The notes under the pieces are model-generated. The model was not told the origin of the DNA. It made no database searches and saw only the letters and a program-made list of their open reading frames with translations. 64,000 nucleotides of DNA from Tachypleus tridentatus (taxonomy: Eukaryota; Arthropoda; Merostomata; Xiphosura; Limulidae), in assembly GCF_004210375.1 (NCBI RefSeq), contig NC_134829.1, positions 25,622,034 to 25,686,033 on the forward strand. The letters run 5' to 3'. Made by a program: the position numbers and the translations under genes. Shown here one piece after another: positions 33,301 through 48,300 of the stretch. The number at the start of each line of letters is the position of its first letter. Position 1 is the first letter of the stretch.

Positions 33301-36300
33301 ACACTCTTCAGTATAAAAATAAATGCCATCACTGAACAACTCCCTCTCACTCTTGCGAATGGGCTGTATGTCGACGACTTTCACATCTCATGTCAGTCGT
33401 CTAACATGAGATATATTGAGCGGCAACTACAAACCGCCCTCAATTGTGTACAGAAGTGGACTCTGGCCAACGGCTTTAATTTCTCTCTCTCCAAAACTGT
33501 ATACATGCACTTTTGCCATCGACGGGGTATTCACCCTGATCCTGAACTTCATATCGGTGAAGTTTTGCTGCCAGTGGTCCCGGAGACCAAGTTCTTGGGG
33601 CTTATTTTTGATCGTAAACTGATCTTTATACCACACTTAAAGCAGCTTTGGGTCAAATGCACAAGAGCACTGAACATCCTCCATGTTCTCTCTTCTACCA
33701 GTTGGGGGGGCAGATCACTGTTCAATGTTAAAGGTATATCGTGCTCTTATTAGATCGAAACTCGATTATGGATCAATGGTCTATGGCTCTGCCAGACCCT
33801 CGGCCTTAAAGATGCTGGACCCCATTCATCACCAAGGACTTCGACTCTGCACTGGGGCTTTCCATACCTCTCCAGTTCAAAGTATATACATTGAATCTCA
33901 TGAACCTTCTCTACACCTTCGCCGTTTGCAACTATCTTTACAATATACTTCGAAACTTCATTCCTTACCAAAGCATCCCACCTGGAAATGTGTTTTCCTT
34001 CCTCAGTGGGCAGTACTTTTTCAGAACAGACGATCTGTCATTGCTCCGTTTGGCCTTCGCATCAGGGCGCAATTGGATGAATTGGGTCTGTCCTTGGATA
34101 ACATTGCAGATTCCACAGGTTGGCCCATCCCACCATGGCTTATTACAGCCCCCAAATGTGACCTTTCTTTCAGTCACCTAAAAAAAGACAGATACTCCAG
34201 ATTGGAAGTACCGTCTTTTATTCAATGAATATCTTTCAAACAATCATTCAGTTCCCATTTATACAGATGGTTCCAAATCAGGTAATTCAGTGGGCTCTGC
34301 TATGGTATGCTATGGGTCAGTAGTTGCGTGCAGAATCCCTTCTACAGTTTCTGTGTTCACTGCTGAACTGTATGCCATATCTCTTGCCCTGGATCATATT
34401 GCAGCTGAGCAGAACTCCAACTGCACTATTTATACTGATTTGCTTAGTTCTATACTTGCCTTGGAATCGCTACACGTTAGCTTACATCCTATTGTCGCTG
34501 ATATTCGAAACCGACTGGCCCATTTCTCATTAGCAGCTTTTTCAATCCAGTTTTTCTGGATACCAGGCCATGTTGGTATTCACGGGAACGAGCTTGCAGA
34601 CATGGCAGCTAAATATGTCTGCTTCAGTACCATCACTCCTATGCCTATTCCGGTGTTGTCTTCAAGGCTCGGCTCCGTGCCAGCTGGCAGTCCACTTGGA
34701 GTGAGCAACGCGACAACAAAGTTTTTCAAATCAAACCCAAAATTGGACTTTGGCCATCTAGCTTCCGTAAAGTTCGGAAGGAGGAAGTTGTTCTCACTAG
34801 GCTATGCATTGGTCACAGTTTTTTAACTCATCATTTTCTTTTATCTGGAACTGATGCACCAATGTGTAGTTTGTGTAACACTCAAATCACTATCAGCCAC
34901 GTTTTACTTTCTTGCCATCGTTACAATTCTCAACAACGGCAATATTTTAAACATATTTTTTCCCAGGGTCAGTCTGTAACATTGGACAGAGTTATTGGTG
35001 ATGGTGACTCTGTCCACCTTGATAATATTTTTAATTTTTTAATGGCCATTAATCTTTTTAATCTCATTTAAGTGTTGCATATTTATTCATTACAATTTTT
35101 AATTGTGGTTCCTTTTTTACAGTTTTAATCTCTCTCATTCAATTTGACATTGGACAATGGCCAGAACATTAAATAACTCGACACCAGGACTGGAAAGGCC
35201 AACTTCAGGTGACTAACGCTACTGTTTGAACTATCCGTTTGAACTACTCGTTAGTCGTCCTGGCGAAGTTGTTATTATACTTTGCTGCATATCATTTCAC
35301 ACTTTTACTACTTTACTTTTTTAGTACTGGCCATATTGATTCATAACCCGGAACCAGGACTGGAAAGACCAACTTCAGGTGACTGACGGTGGTTTTTATA
35401 CTTACCTGTTAGTCTTCCTGGCGGGTTATGATCATTACCATTCTGCTACAGGTAGTCCTTTACAACTTTGTTGACTGGATGTCAACATTGGTTTTTATGC
35501 CATTTTCTGTTTTAATTGCCGTTTTGCTTTTATCTTCAATTACTTTTACAAATTTTACTCCATTTACTTGACTTTTATCTTTTTACTGGACATTTGGTTA
35601 CTCATTATTACGATTTTGCTGAGTGTCTTTTAAAACTTTTATTCTTTTACATTTTGATAATAGCTGCTATGACACATAACCCAGAACCAGGACTGGAAAG
35701 ACCAACTTCAGGTGATTGATGGTGGTTCTTGAACTTACCTGTTAGTCTTCCTGGCAGGTTATGATCATTACCATTTTGCTAGAGTAAATATTTTACAACT
35801 TTGAAGACTGGATGTCACCATTGGTTTTTACACCATTTTCTGTTTTAATTGCTGTTTTGTTTTTACCTTCATTTACTTTTACATATTTTACTCCATTTAC
35901 TTGACTTTATCTTTTTACTGGACATTTGGCTACTCATTGTTACAATTTTGCTATGTATCTTTTAAAACTTCTATTCTTTTACATTTTGATACTGGTTGCT
36001 ATGACACATAACCCGGAACCAGGACTGGAAAGACCAACTTCAGGTGACTGACGATGGTTCTTGAACTTACCTGTTAGTCTTCCTGGCGGGTTATGATCAT
36101 TACCTTTTTGCTAGAGTAAATACCTTACAACTTCTTATACTCTGCCTTCTATCTTAACATTGTAGACTAGGTGTCAACATTGGTTTTATACTTTTTTGTT
36201 TTACCTTCATTTCCATTTATGTCTATTACTACATTCATTTTTTTTTTTTTTTTACATTTTTACCGAATGTCTGGTGCAGATAGCCTCGCTGCTTTGTGCC

Positions 36301-39300
36301 ATAAAACACTAAATCAATCAATCAATTCCACCACCTTTACATTACTTTGTGGGCATGTGATCATCTGCTATAAATCTGGTTGCAAATTGGTTACCCTGTT
36401 CCAACAAGAATCTCCCTACAGAGTGGTCTGTGGCCCCTCACATTTTTCTGAATATTGTGTGTGTATATGAGGTGTCCCAGATTTTGATGCTTTATCCACT
36501 CTTCTCAGTATGCCACTTCCTTGATTTTGGTGTCATGTTACTCATACTCTGGTGGGAACAGTCGATGCTCTCAGTCAGGATTGGCTTGGTTGGTACCTGT
36601 GTTCTCCTATATATGTCTCCTTCCATGTGTCCTTGCCATATTTCACACCACTCCATTTAGTGTTATGCTGGTGATCTGGATCAGTAGTCAGCTTATTATT
36701 TATAAATGTGTGTAAGCCACGAATCCAGATTTTTGGATATAGCTTCCTTTATTTACTGTTATGTTAGTTCTTCTTCCATGACAGTTTACTACTTTTAATG
36801 GTAGGCATACTGCTGTTGGTGTGTTTGCCAAGGTTATTGTCCTGCAGTGACAGATTCTTGGTATGAATATTCTTCTTCCCTGTCAGTACCTGTTCTTGAG
36901 GTGAAAGGTAGAGGACTCTCTTCCTACTGTGGAATTTATGTACAATTCCAGATGCTGTTAGATGTTGGTTGAAGTCTAACTCCCACCTACAATTTGTCAC
37001 ACCCAAGCTACTCTACATTGAGGAGTGTTCCATTATTTCTGTAATTTTTCTTGTGGTCACTCCTTTATTTTTGTCATTTTTTGCAACGTTCTCCAGTGAG
37101 ACAGCAATAAGTCTACAGATTTACAACTCTTAATATCAAAGGTTCAGTTTCCCTTGGTGGACACAGCAGATTGCTCAATGTGGCTTTGCTATAAGGAAAA
37201 AAACACTTTTTTGTGACTTATTACTAATGATCAAAGAGCATATCTGGCTTAGAAGTGGTGCAGTGTTCAATGAAAATGTTTTATAGTTCCTTCTTATACA
37301 CCATAGATTTATTTTAGATTATTCCTTGAGGTGGATCATCTTCTCACTGGCCCTCCACCTGTTCAATATGGGATTCCAGGTTTTTGTAAGAGGAAGTAAG
37401 ACATTGCATTGGAAGTCAACATTTAATTAAATAGAAAATGTATTTCTCACCCATCATCCCCACTCTTAGTGTGGTACAATCTGACAAATCTCAAAGTGGT
37501 TACCAGCTGCAAGATTAGAGAGGGTGCCAGTTATGATAGGGATAGTGTCACAATCATATTGGTGGAGGGTAGTTGCATAATAAGTTGTGTGATAGTACGC
37601 AGAGATAATTAGATGCATGAAGACTAGTGGCTAGTGAAACTTTGCACTGATAGAGGGCAATATAATTCTAAAAAGCTTTTTGTGAGTAGAGGTATGTTTC
37701 TATTGGAAATATATTTTTGGTTTAAGAAACTGTTAACTTTGGAAGGTCATCAGTGAATCAACTGAAAAACTAGCATATGAATATGGTATTGCATGGTACA
37801 ATTAATTTAAAATGATAAAATTATATAATAATTTCGTGGATCATTTAATAAATTAAATCATCACTTTGAAAAGGTGTTGGAAGACAGTACATCAGCAACA
37901 GTCTGAAAGTAAAGAAAAAGCTGCATGTCATCTGTCATTACATATGGAAATTAATCAAATCATTTTTCAAATAGTGGTACTTTTATTTTAAATTAATGCC
38001 TAACAATGTTATTACTTATGGTAATTTGCAGTTACATTATCAGTTTCATTTGTTGTAAGTAAAAGTTTTTATAAAGTCTTGATACCACTGAATTGTAAAA
38101 ATGTTTACAAAATTATAAGTACAATTAATTTTTTAAATAAAACTTTGGACTGAAATTCTAGTTTATAAACAACTTAATAATATCATCATTTAATAATCAA
38201 AAGTGTAAATCTTTTATCAATTTTAGACACTAGTGACAATGAAGTAAAACCTATTAGCTGTTTTGATGTTGACTTAAGTGACACCTTTGTTTGTGGTGGG
38301 ACTGAACTTATCATTGAAGATAGCTTTTTATTATTTTGGTAAGTTTTATTGTAAGTGTTATTGAGAAAAATGATTTTTATATGATCCCATACAAGGCAAG
38401 TTGAAAAAGTAACAGATCTTGAGAGATGTTTTACTAGTCTTAATATTCAGTACGTTAACCAATCTTTTTGCTATGTCTCCTTTTAAATTTTCATTTCAGA
38501 CTTATAGACTTACTAATGTCAATATGTATAGAGCATTTAAATTTTAATGTTACTTTCTTTTTCTTTCTTTTATTTCTGGTTTAAATAATAATAGTTAAAT
38601 TTGTCAACAGTATTAAATGATATTCATATATATAAACGTATGTGAACAAGGGACAACCTTATTTACACACATCATTCATTCTTTATGTACAGCTACATGC
38701 TGTTTACTATAGAATATAATGTTCTTGTTGATTTTATTTCTACAAAATCAGTTGGCCTAAGTTTATAGAGTGGAGATTTAGGCATAAAAATGTGTCAGAA
38801 GCTACTTGTTACACAACCTGTAAGGAACATTGGATTTTGTTAACAGATTAACATGTCTATTTAAGTTTATTTTTCAATATTTGGAACACTTCCAGGACAT
38901 TTCACTTAATCTAAGATAATTTTTCCTGAACTTTTTTAATGTACTTTTAAAACATTTAAATTTAAGTAGAAGATGATTATCTCTTTTCATTTTATATATA
39001 ACTAAAATGTTGTAAAAACCTTTGTGATGAAATATTACAATACAGTTGACAGTAATTTGTAGTTTTAAGCATGTAACCCAGGTTTATTTTAAGGGAGAAT
39101 GTTTATGTTGTTAAGAGTGTAGTTGTAATATTTCAGTTTATAATAAAAAAAATTTAATGACAATTGTAAATAAAAATGAAGAAAGATTATTTCTGTTTTT
39201 TATCTCAAGTTTTAAGTAACACAGTACTAGGGTTCATTTATTTTTCACACCTAACAATTTAAAAAATAAATAAAATTCTTAACTATTTTGAAGAATTAAG

Positions 39301-42300
39301 TTATACATTTACGTTGGAACAAATGATGTTAAATATGCATTGTGAGACATGGTTCTAGAATTCTTATAGCTGAACTAATGTAATCTTATTCACATATACA
39401 ACTGTGGTAGATCATGCAGAAACATTTATACACTAATAAAATTGGTTTACTTAATTTTGAAATCCATTTGTTGAAATGTATTACACTGCTGGAGCAGTTA
39501 AGAACATAAACTTTATGAAAACTGGAAGAATTCACAATTATAGAAGGTAAAATTCTATATGTTCACAGTAAAGGTATTTTGATCCTTACTCTAATATTTT
39601 TCAAAAGTAAATGAAACAATGGAAGATTAGTCATCTTTAAAAATTATACCATTGTACTCAGTATTTTGGATGATACAAGTTAAAGTATTTATGTGGGTAA
39701 AATATTTGTCTTAAATTATAAAGTAATCCATTTGGGAAAATAGTATTCAAAGGAACTTTATATATTTTTAAATGTTAAAGACCAACTGATGTGGAATTTG
39801 ACTATATTCACTTCTGTATATTCATTTTATAGCAAGGGAACATTTTAGAGTATTTGGCTTTTAGTTAGGCTTATCATTTAGGTGGTATAGATTACAGAAG
39901 CATACTTCTTTTCCATACTAAATATTAGATACAAATGCTATAAATTGTTATGAAAACGAAAAGCTTCAAGCTCATCAGAACTTCCATGTCTGAAATTGCA
40001 CTTTGCTAAAGAATTTATCTGTTCTCATCATTTTAGTGTTTTTGTCTTCCTATTTTAGGCTCCAACTGTAGTTGCCAATGTAGTTTGGCTGGTAGTAAAA
40101 GATTTATCATTTATAAAAAATAAAACTACATATATATATAATGTATCTGTATTTAAAATTACTTATCCTGTTCAGGGATGTGAGAACTTCACAATTATTA
40201 GGTGGTTACTGGGATTCCCACACAGATGATATCACTGAGGTAAGAAGGCATTTTCTTCATTAAAATTGATTGAAATAATTTGTTTTTAATAGATACATTT
40301 TTGATACTTTACAGTGGAACAAGTTCTTGTATCATGAAGATTTACTTCTGAAAAACAAATGTTTAGACAATTAGAACTAGACATTAACATTTTTAATGTG
40401 ATTCCCTTTTAATTATCAAAGTCCATCTAGTTCGATTTAAAATAAGAAAATGGCCGTAATGTCAAATAATTTGACCAGGACGTGAAAGGCCAACTTCAGG
40501 TGACTAACTCTGCTGTTTGAACCACCTGTTAGTCATCCTAGTGAGTTATAATTAAAATTTTGCTAAAAGTCTTTTAAAACTTTTATTACTTTACTTTCTG
40601 AAAATGGCCATAACATTAAATAACTTGGAACCAGGACTGGAAAGATCAACTTCAGGTGACTGACGGTTTTTGAACTTTGAAAACTTAGTTTTCCTGGTGA
40701 GTTATGATAATTACAGTTATGCTACAGAAAGTCCTTTACAACTTGTATTACTGTAGTTTTTCTCTTACTGTTGTAGACTATATGTAAACATTGGTTTGGT
40801 TTCATCTTAATTTTCTTTCATGAATTTTACTAAATTTACTTTAATTTTAACTTTTTACCAGATGTTTGGCACAGATAGCCTAGCTGCTTTGTGCCATAAA
40901 ACACCAAACCAATCAACTAACCATTAACATTTTTTGAATATTTAAACCAGAATAAATACAGTGTGATCTTTTTTAACATTTCAGAAAAAAGAAAACGGTT
41001 ATATTAACTAGAAGACTTGTAATATAATACATTAGCATTTCCATATAATGAAATACATAATAATTTGTTGTGCAATTTAGATATTCATAAGTTTTGAAAA
41101 ATGACAAAAGGTATTGCATGGGAAGAGGGGTTTGAATTTGTGTCAACTTCAAAAAAGGTTATAAGGCATCAAATATGACTAACTGAAAATTATTATAAGA
41201 AAGGAATCTGGAACAAATAATCTGAACCAGCAGAAATTGTAACCAGTCTTGGATTTAAAAAAAGAATAATGGTCTTCCTGCCATTAATTTGATAATCTTT
41301 CATTGAGGTATGCTAAATAAAAAAAAAGCCTGACAGATTTTCTAAAAACATTCTGTTAAGTTGTAAGCTGTAAGTATAGTCAAAGAGGACATGTTTTCTC
41401 AAACCTTGTATATAATGATCGAAAATACATAACACAACATGTATTCACACTGTACAAGAAGTACACTAACAGTTGCAGTAAGTCACAAATGATTTATCAT
41501 ATTTGTTACTATGTTTGAGCAAATTTTCACCCAACTCTAATATATACAACTCTTTTGCTACAGACTTGGTGGATTACACTGACCTCATGAACCCAAAGTC
41601 ACCAATAGAGTTTTAATACTGTATTTTTTAAGCTGATTAATGTATCTTCATGACAGTTTGCATGCTATTTGTAAATATTATGAATTTTGTGTAGACAAAA
41701 AATGTTTTAATTAAGTATTTTTACTGAAAATTTGTCCATCAATATATTGAGCCAGAGTGCTGACTGCTCTGAGAGCAAAGTGATTTTAATGTTAAGATAA
41801 AAAGTATTTCTCTTCATCTGAAAATTTTGAAGTTTCATTTATTTAACCTTTATAACTTTCTTTTGGTAAATTTTCACAGTTCTTGTTATTTTCTCAACAC
41901 TAACTCCATACAAGGTCAGTCAGTTTTACTTTCCTCATGAAGTAAGTAGTACTTTCTATGTTTTGTAGTATTGATCACAAAGTACTTCCTGTGACAGTTT
42001 CTACTTCTACCTTTTCACATCTCTTTTCTGTGTTTTATATATATATATAAAACATTAAATCATTACTTCTGCAGTTAGGGTGTTTATATAACACCACAAC
42101 AGGACACATTTGATAGAGAATAAACTCATGCAACACAATTTCCAGAAAATTTTCACAGTTTATTGTAACTGTTTGCTCCAGCGTATTTTATATTGCACTT
42201 AAGTGGTTGCAATGAACATTGTCTAAAGTAAAAAAAGTGTGAGAAAATGTTTGTGATATAATTCTGTACAGAGTCTGGGTTGATCCAATAAACTTGGTAT

Positions 42301-45300
42301 GTATGTGGAGTTATCCTTTCTGGTGACCAGAATTTAGCAGTATAGGTCTATGAAGTAGGTGATTATGAACATTATATATTATTACTAGGGGTGCATACAT
42401 CATAGTAGTTCATACAATACACATCTAGATACAGAAGTTTTGCCAATGGCTTGTTAGAAGTTTGACTTTTTTTTTTTACTGTAATTTATTGTCTGTATTA
42501 CTAACATTGTCTAATTTAGTAACTTCACACTTTACAGTATTTTTTCACAGTTTTAGGTTTGATCGTCTAAATGGCAGCTGGCAAGTGAAGTAAAATAATA
42601 AAGTTAATATCTGTCTATTTTGTTCTTGTTAATTTGTTACATTACTTTGCATGTAATGTTTTAGATAAAAGTAACAAGGACAACTTATACTCAATACTCA
42701 TCTGATTTTATTAAATCATTAATTTTTAGTAAAAATACTTTATCAGATATTCTTATTTTTTGTGCAAGTACTAAAGGCTTATAATATTCACTGAAATCTT
42801 CTCAAATTTCATGAAGATACATAAATTGTATTAATACAATCATATTAAGGCTTCACTATACAATACTCATTGTATTACGATATCACTACAGCATTAAACA
42901 TTGTTATTTAATTATAAATGTTTAAATTTTCATTATTTTTCTTGAAACATAGAGTAATAAATAAAAATTATGTAGAAAACAAAGATTTCTAGTACTTGTG
43001 TTACATAATTTATTTATATTCATGCATCATACTTGCTAAGCCTCATTTATTGTCTGAAGTGGATGGGAAAGTAAATTATTTTTGTACATTTTAAAACCAA
43101 AAAAATTATCAAATTACTGATATGATTTGAAAATACTAGGTAGAGGTTTTAAGAATGATAAGTGAATAAATTCTGTGTATCAGGACTTGTCAAAGGTAAA
43201 ATCTGGAAATTTCAAATAAAATACTTCTTTTTTTTTTTTTCAATTAGACCATAAAAGGAAACCTTGTCAAGTTGTGCAACTTTCATTCTGTTTAAAATTA
43301 AATCCAGGATTGTATATTCTGTCATCTAAGCTGACTTTCTCATCATTGTTTGGTATCATTTATGTTTTACTCTTGTTTTGTATTATTATTATTATATGGA
43401 ATCTTTCTGTTTATTGCAGTGTAATGTGAATAAAGCTTTGTCATAAAATGAGATAAATCACCAACATAACATATAATATTAAACATTTTTGCTATAAGTT
43501 TTTAAGCATTAAACAAGCTAGTCAGAAAGTTAAAGATATTTATTTCACATGTGAACTCGTACATGATATTTTAGGTTCGATACCATCCATTTAAACGAGA
43601 TGTTTTAGCTTCTGGATCAACTGATGGACTTGTCAACATCTTTGATGTTAAGGAAGCCACAGAAGAAGATGCTTTACAATTGACATTAAATTGTAATTCT
43701 TCTGTTGTAAGTAATCAGAATTTCAATGATAAATTTTTAGTTCTGTTGTTTATCATTGTCATTTAACACATAGTTACTCTAAAAGTGTCATTTTACCTTT
43801 GTAGTTTTCTTTCTATTTTTCTGTTACTTTTGAATCCTTAATGTAAGTTTCAGATCTACCTCTAAAACTGTCATTTCCTTCTTTGTTACATCTAAAGTTT
43901 TGTTTCCAATGATAATACTTTAACTTTCTTCTTCTGATATCTTATAATTAATGTGACAAAACTAAGCCAGTCAGTCGTTACTCTCATTTTGATATTTAAG
44001 AGCTACATCTCTTACATTTTGTTTACCTATTATAATAATACTCAGTTTTTTTCTGTCCTGAAAGTGCATGCGTACCTTACTATATAAAAATAGGTAAACA
44101 AGAAGTAGGTGTTAATATATTTTAGTAAACACTTGGTTCAACAACATATTAAAAGTTTCTTTTGACTTAAATCAAAATTCAATGATGAATAACAGGGCGA
44201 CAGCAACAACAACAAACATTTGACGTGTCTGTTCAGTAACAAACATTTAATTCTTGGATGTTTCGTACTACGCATAATCCATCTTCAGCAAGTTATACAG
44301 AACATGGTACATTATTAGGTACAGACATATTATAAAGTTTAAACACTTTATAAAAGTAATAAAAATACAGTGTAAAAGTATGAAGTGAATTAAGAGACAA
44401 TCTGATGAGCAGATAATAGAATAATGCATCAATATTGTATAGACATTTAGAACAGACTCAGTTATAGTGAAGTGGTGCTATAATTTACATTTGGGAATTC
44501 ATTTAAAATAGATAAACTTTCTTTAATCAAAAGTTCTGTTTGTGATGATCCAGATGCAGTTACGCAGATTAGTAATTGAGACAGAGTGATTAGTGTTTTC
44601 ACTATGTGAGAGAACTGTGGGTTTTATAATTTTTTTTACCAGTTCCACATGATACTCCTACATATTTACAGGCTTACAGGTGTAATTGGCATATAGTTTT
44701 GCCAATTAAGTTTTATTGCAGTCACCACAAGCATTTATATATATACAAGATACTGGAGGATATAGTGGAAGGTAATAGGTCCTTAGATCAGAATAGATTT
44801 TGAACTTTGAATGGTGATTTAAATGCCATTTGTAGCTGAGCTTGTGAATAAAATGTTTGCATTATTCTTAAAATGTGGGATGTGTGAAATTTTGCTTCTC
44901 TTAAAAAGGAACAATAAATCTTATTGGGTATTTATTAGCAGTGTGTGTTTTTTGGGAGGAGTTCAAAATTTGTGAGAAAGGAACTTGCATGTTACAACTT
45001 AAAATCTATGGGATAGCTGTTGTTTCTTAAAATGTTCTGTAAGGTGGGGATTTATGTATGAAAAGTGAGTTAGTTAGAATAGATGTTATATGTTTTATTT
45101 AGAAGACTGAGTATAAGACTATATTCAAAGGAATTCAGAATAAAACTGTCAAATTGAGTACATGACGCTGTATGTTTTTTATGACAAATGGATGTTGTCA
45201 TGTGGTTATCTAATCTGATAATTTGTATACCAAGAAAAGACAATTTACCATTTTCAGTTTCAAGTAAAATTAATACTAGGGTGTTACAAATTTAAATAAT

Positions 45301-48300
45301 CTAAATACTGTTTGATGTAAATTCTAAAGAATAGAAATGTATCATCCACATTTTCTATATAATGTCACTTTGTATTCAGTGGGACATGTTCTAACCAGGA
45401 ATGCTCATGACAACAAAAAATATGTTTGCAAGAATCAGCCCTAAAAGTAACCCCGTTGCCACTCTATCTGTTTGGTCACATTATCAACCATTGAAATTAA
45501 AGTAGTTGTCCTTGAGGGCAAGTTTAAGCAATTCCTCCAACTGTTAGTGATGAAAATTTATTTCATTTTTGTAGGAATTTTTGTGAATAAAGATTCAATG
45601 TTGAAACAACCAATATGTATTGATTGGTATTATTCATTTCTTAAGCAAAGGAAGATTAATCTTTCTGTAAACTCATTGGAAGTGGGTGAATTTAGAACAG
45701 GAATAAATAATTTAGCCAATAGTAATATCTATGTTTCATGTCAAACACACATTTCATTTATCAAATTGTTGCATTATACAACAGTCTCTTTTTTCAAAGT
45801 TTTACATCAAAGTGCTTAACTTTTGTAAATGTTCATTTACAGCAGTTTAATTCCCAATTTTGACATCAAACAGTATAATTTATACAATTCTCAATACTTA
45901 ACTGATCTGTAGTGAAGCACTCGGAATCATCTGTAATACATAATAATTTCTGTCTGTTCAGTTTCTACATGAAATGACTTAATTTAGGTGCAAGAAGTTT
46001 ACAAATATCATTCTCTTTCTTCAGTTTGTAGGTTTCTGTTTGTATGTGTTTCAGTATCCCAAGTAATTAAATTAATTCAAAGGGAATTTTGTTTCCACGA
46101 AGACCCATTTGTTTCTAGATAAGTTCTTTACTCTGAGAATCCTAACATTCTTTTTCACTTGCGTGAATACTGACAGATTGCACCTTTCAAGTAACCATTT
46201 GCAGCATTTGACAGCAAAGTGTTGGTTAGTATTTGTTTGTTTGTTTTTTTGCTTCATGGGAAGAGGGATGGCAGTGTGCTTTTGAAAGTTCGTTTTTTTA
46301 AGCCTGTGATGTACATTATTTTAATAAATCTGGTAATGTGGATTTTAACTTTTTAAGTCCTTAGTAAACATTATACAAAATAGATAAATTTACTTAATAT
46401 CTAGATATTTAATCCATATTTTACATGGAGTTTTAAGTTGCTTTAGTGGAAAATTTGCTTGAGAGTTTTCTTAGAGATGCAGTACTAAGTGAAATTTCTC
46501 ATCATTTTGACTTAAAATATTTACATTAGTTCTCTGACATCTATGAACCTCTGAATTAACATATGTCTTTAGTCTTAGTATATGTATGGGTTTATTTTAG
46601 GCATAGTCTATAACAGTACTTTTAGATTTTTGCTGATAATTTTTGATGTAGTATCTTGATAGTATCTATTATATCTCTTAACACTACATTCTTTATTCAG
46701 TCCATTAGGGTTTGCTTTTTTTCAGAAGAGGAGGAGTCAGTAAAGAATTTGTTAAAAATATAATAGGCCTAATATTAATATCTTATGACAAATATAATTA
46801 GTTATAATAATGCTTCACCAGCTTAAGAAAGGTTTTCACACCTTAAAATTTTTTATCACAGTTACATTTTTTTATGTTATTAAAAGTTTTGACTTATTCT
46901 GTCAGATACTGAGTTATTGAAATAAATTGGTTAATTGTAGTTGCAAGTTACAAGCAAAACAAGGTAAGTCTTCAAAATTTGGTATGAAATTCTTTCCTAG
47001 CAACTTATTAACTTAAAAGTTAATTATTTCTAAACTCTGCAACTCTGTTGTGGTACATCAAGAGAGTAACTATTTGCTCTATTTCTTGATATATAATAAG
47101 TTTTTGCATGATAAAAAGTGAATAGTATTTTGAAAACTAATTTTTTATTTTAATGAAAGAAACCTTGTAATTTGTTTTCATCTCTTTAGTTTATTAGAAT
47201 TCAAATATTTATAATATAAAATTTTGAGCTTATCTTGTGTTTCATAATTCAATAGAAATAAAATTTGATTTCAGTTATTAAATGGTTTATTTCTAACAGA
47301 ACACGTTAGCATGGCTCAGTCAAAATGACCATGAAGATCAGCTTTCATGCATTACCCATGATGAAAATATGTATCTATGGGAAAATGATGATGTAAGTTT
47401 TATCAAAAATCTTGTACTTTATATAAGATTGTTTCAACTGGCAAGCAGATATAATGTTAACACATTCTTGTTGACTACCCACAGAAGATTCAGATGTTTT
47501 TGTTGTTTTTTTTTCAAAATATATTACCAGGATCACTGATGAATCATATATAGATAGAAAAGTGAGGCTACTTTTGTTTATTATTTTCAGATTGAGCCAC
47601 AGTACTATAAGAGCTGATTATACATTTTATTTGCAATACATATGAGAAAAAGTGGTTATGTACTGTAAAATTGAAAGAATTGAGTCTCTGGTAGGCTTAC
47701 CTTTCATTATCATAGCATACAGTGGAACATTAATAGAGATGCATTTTTATCTTTGTTGGAATAAAAATAATTATCAGGTATGATAATTAAAACATTTTCT
47801 ATTTTGATGTTTAAAAATGGCCATCTTAAACAGTTTATTTCTAAATGATGAAATAAAATAAACAGTTTTTTTTCTTCCTATTCTCACACATACTCAGAAA
47901 ATTTCTTTCTGATGCTTCTCATTAAAACATTGGCTGGATTTGATGTTTATTGCTCTATAGAAATATTTAGGTTAGCTTTTGAAAATAAGTCGCTTTTATT
48001 TATAATGGCAGTTAATATATTAATATGCTACACATAAGTTATTTATTTTATAGAACAGTGTACAAACACATTAACCCTTAAACAGTAACCATCATCAATT
48101 GATGCTGCTACCTACAACATTCCTGCTGTTTAAGGGTTAAAGAAGAGTTAATATTTAAATTTGTTTTCACATCATTATTTTATTTTTACTTGCAAAATAA
48201 ATCTTAACAGAAAATGAAAGAATCAGTAATAAAATTCAAAGAATGTGTTCAAATATAGTGTTTTAAGGATATTGTTTTTCTTATTGTAAGAAAGATAAAT

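Larger units (their letters stand above)
29085..36330 (+). mobile_element. non-LTR retrotransposon (I/Jockey-like LINE), long but inactivated copy
   Basis: The order is 5' UTR (29085-30161, with two related monomers), ORF1 with zinc knuckles (30162-31464), ORF2 with endonuclease, reverse transcriptase, RNase H and a Cys/His C-terminus (31421-35071), and a 3' UTR of tandem units. It ends in a CTGGTGCAGATAGCCTCGC and GCTTTGTGCCATAAAACAC tail, then AATC repeats. The RNase H domain points to the I-like group; the endonuclease start resembles Jockey/I elements. Frameshifts in both ORFs mean it cannot move by itself. It lies in WDR89 intron 4 in the same orientation as the gene. Confidence 0.92.

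Noticed and set aside
35160..36110. Hammerhead ribozyme in the LINE 3' UTR units
   Set aside because: The conserved CUGAUGA and GAAA core arrangement is absent; only a hairpin with a different core is present.
45472..45819. 115-residue plus-strand ORF as a gene
   Set aside because: It is antisense to the Penelope-like reverse transcriptase remnant on the minus strand.
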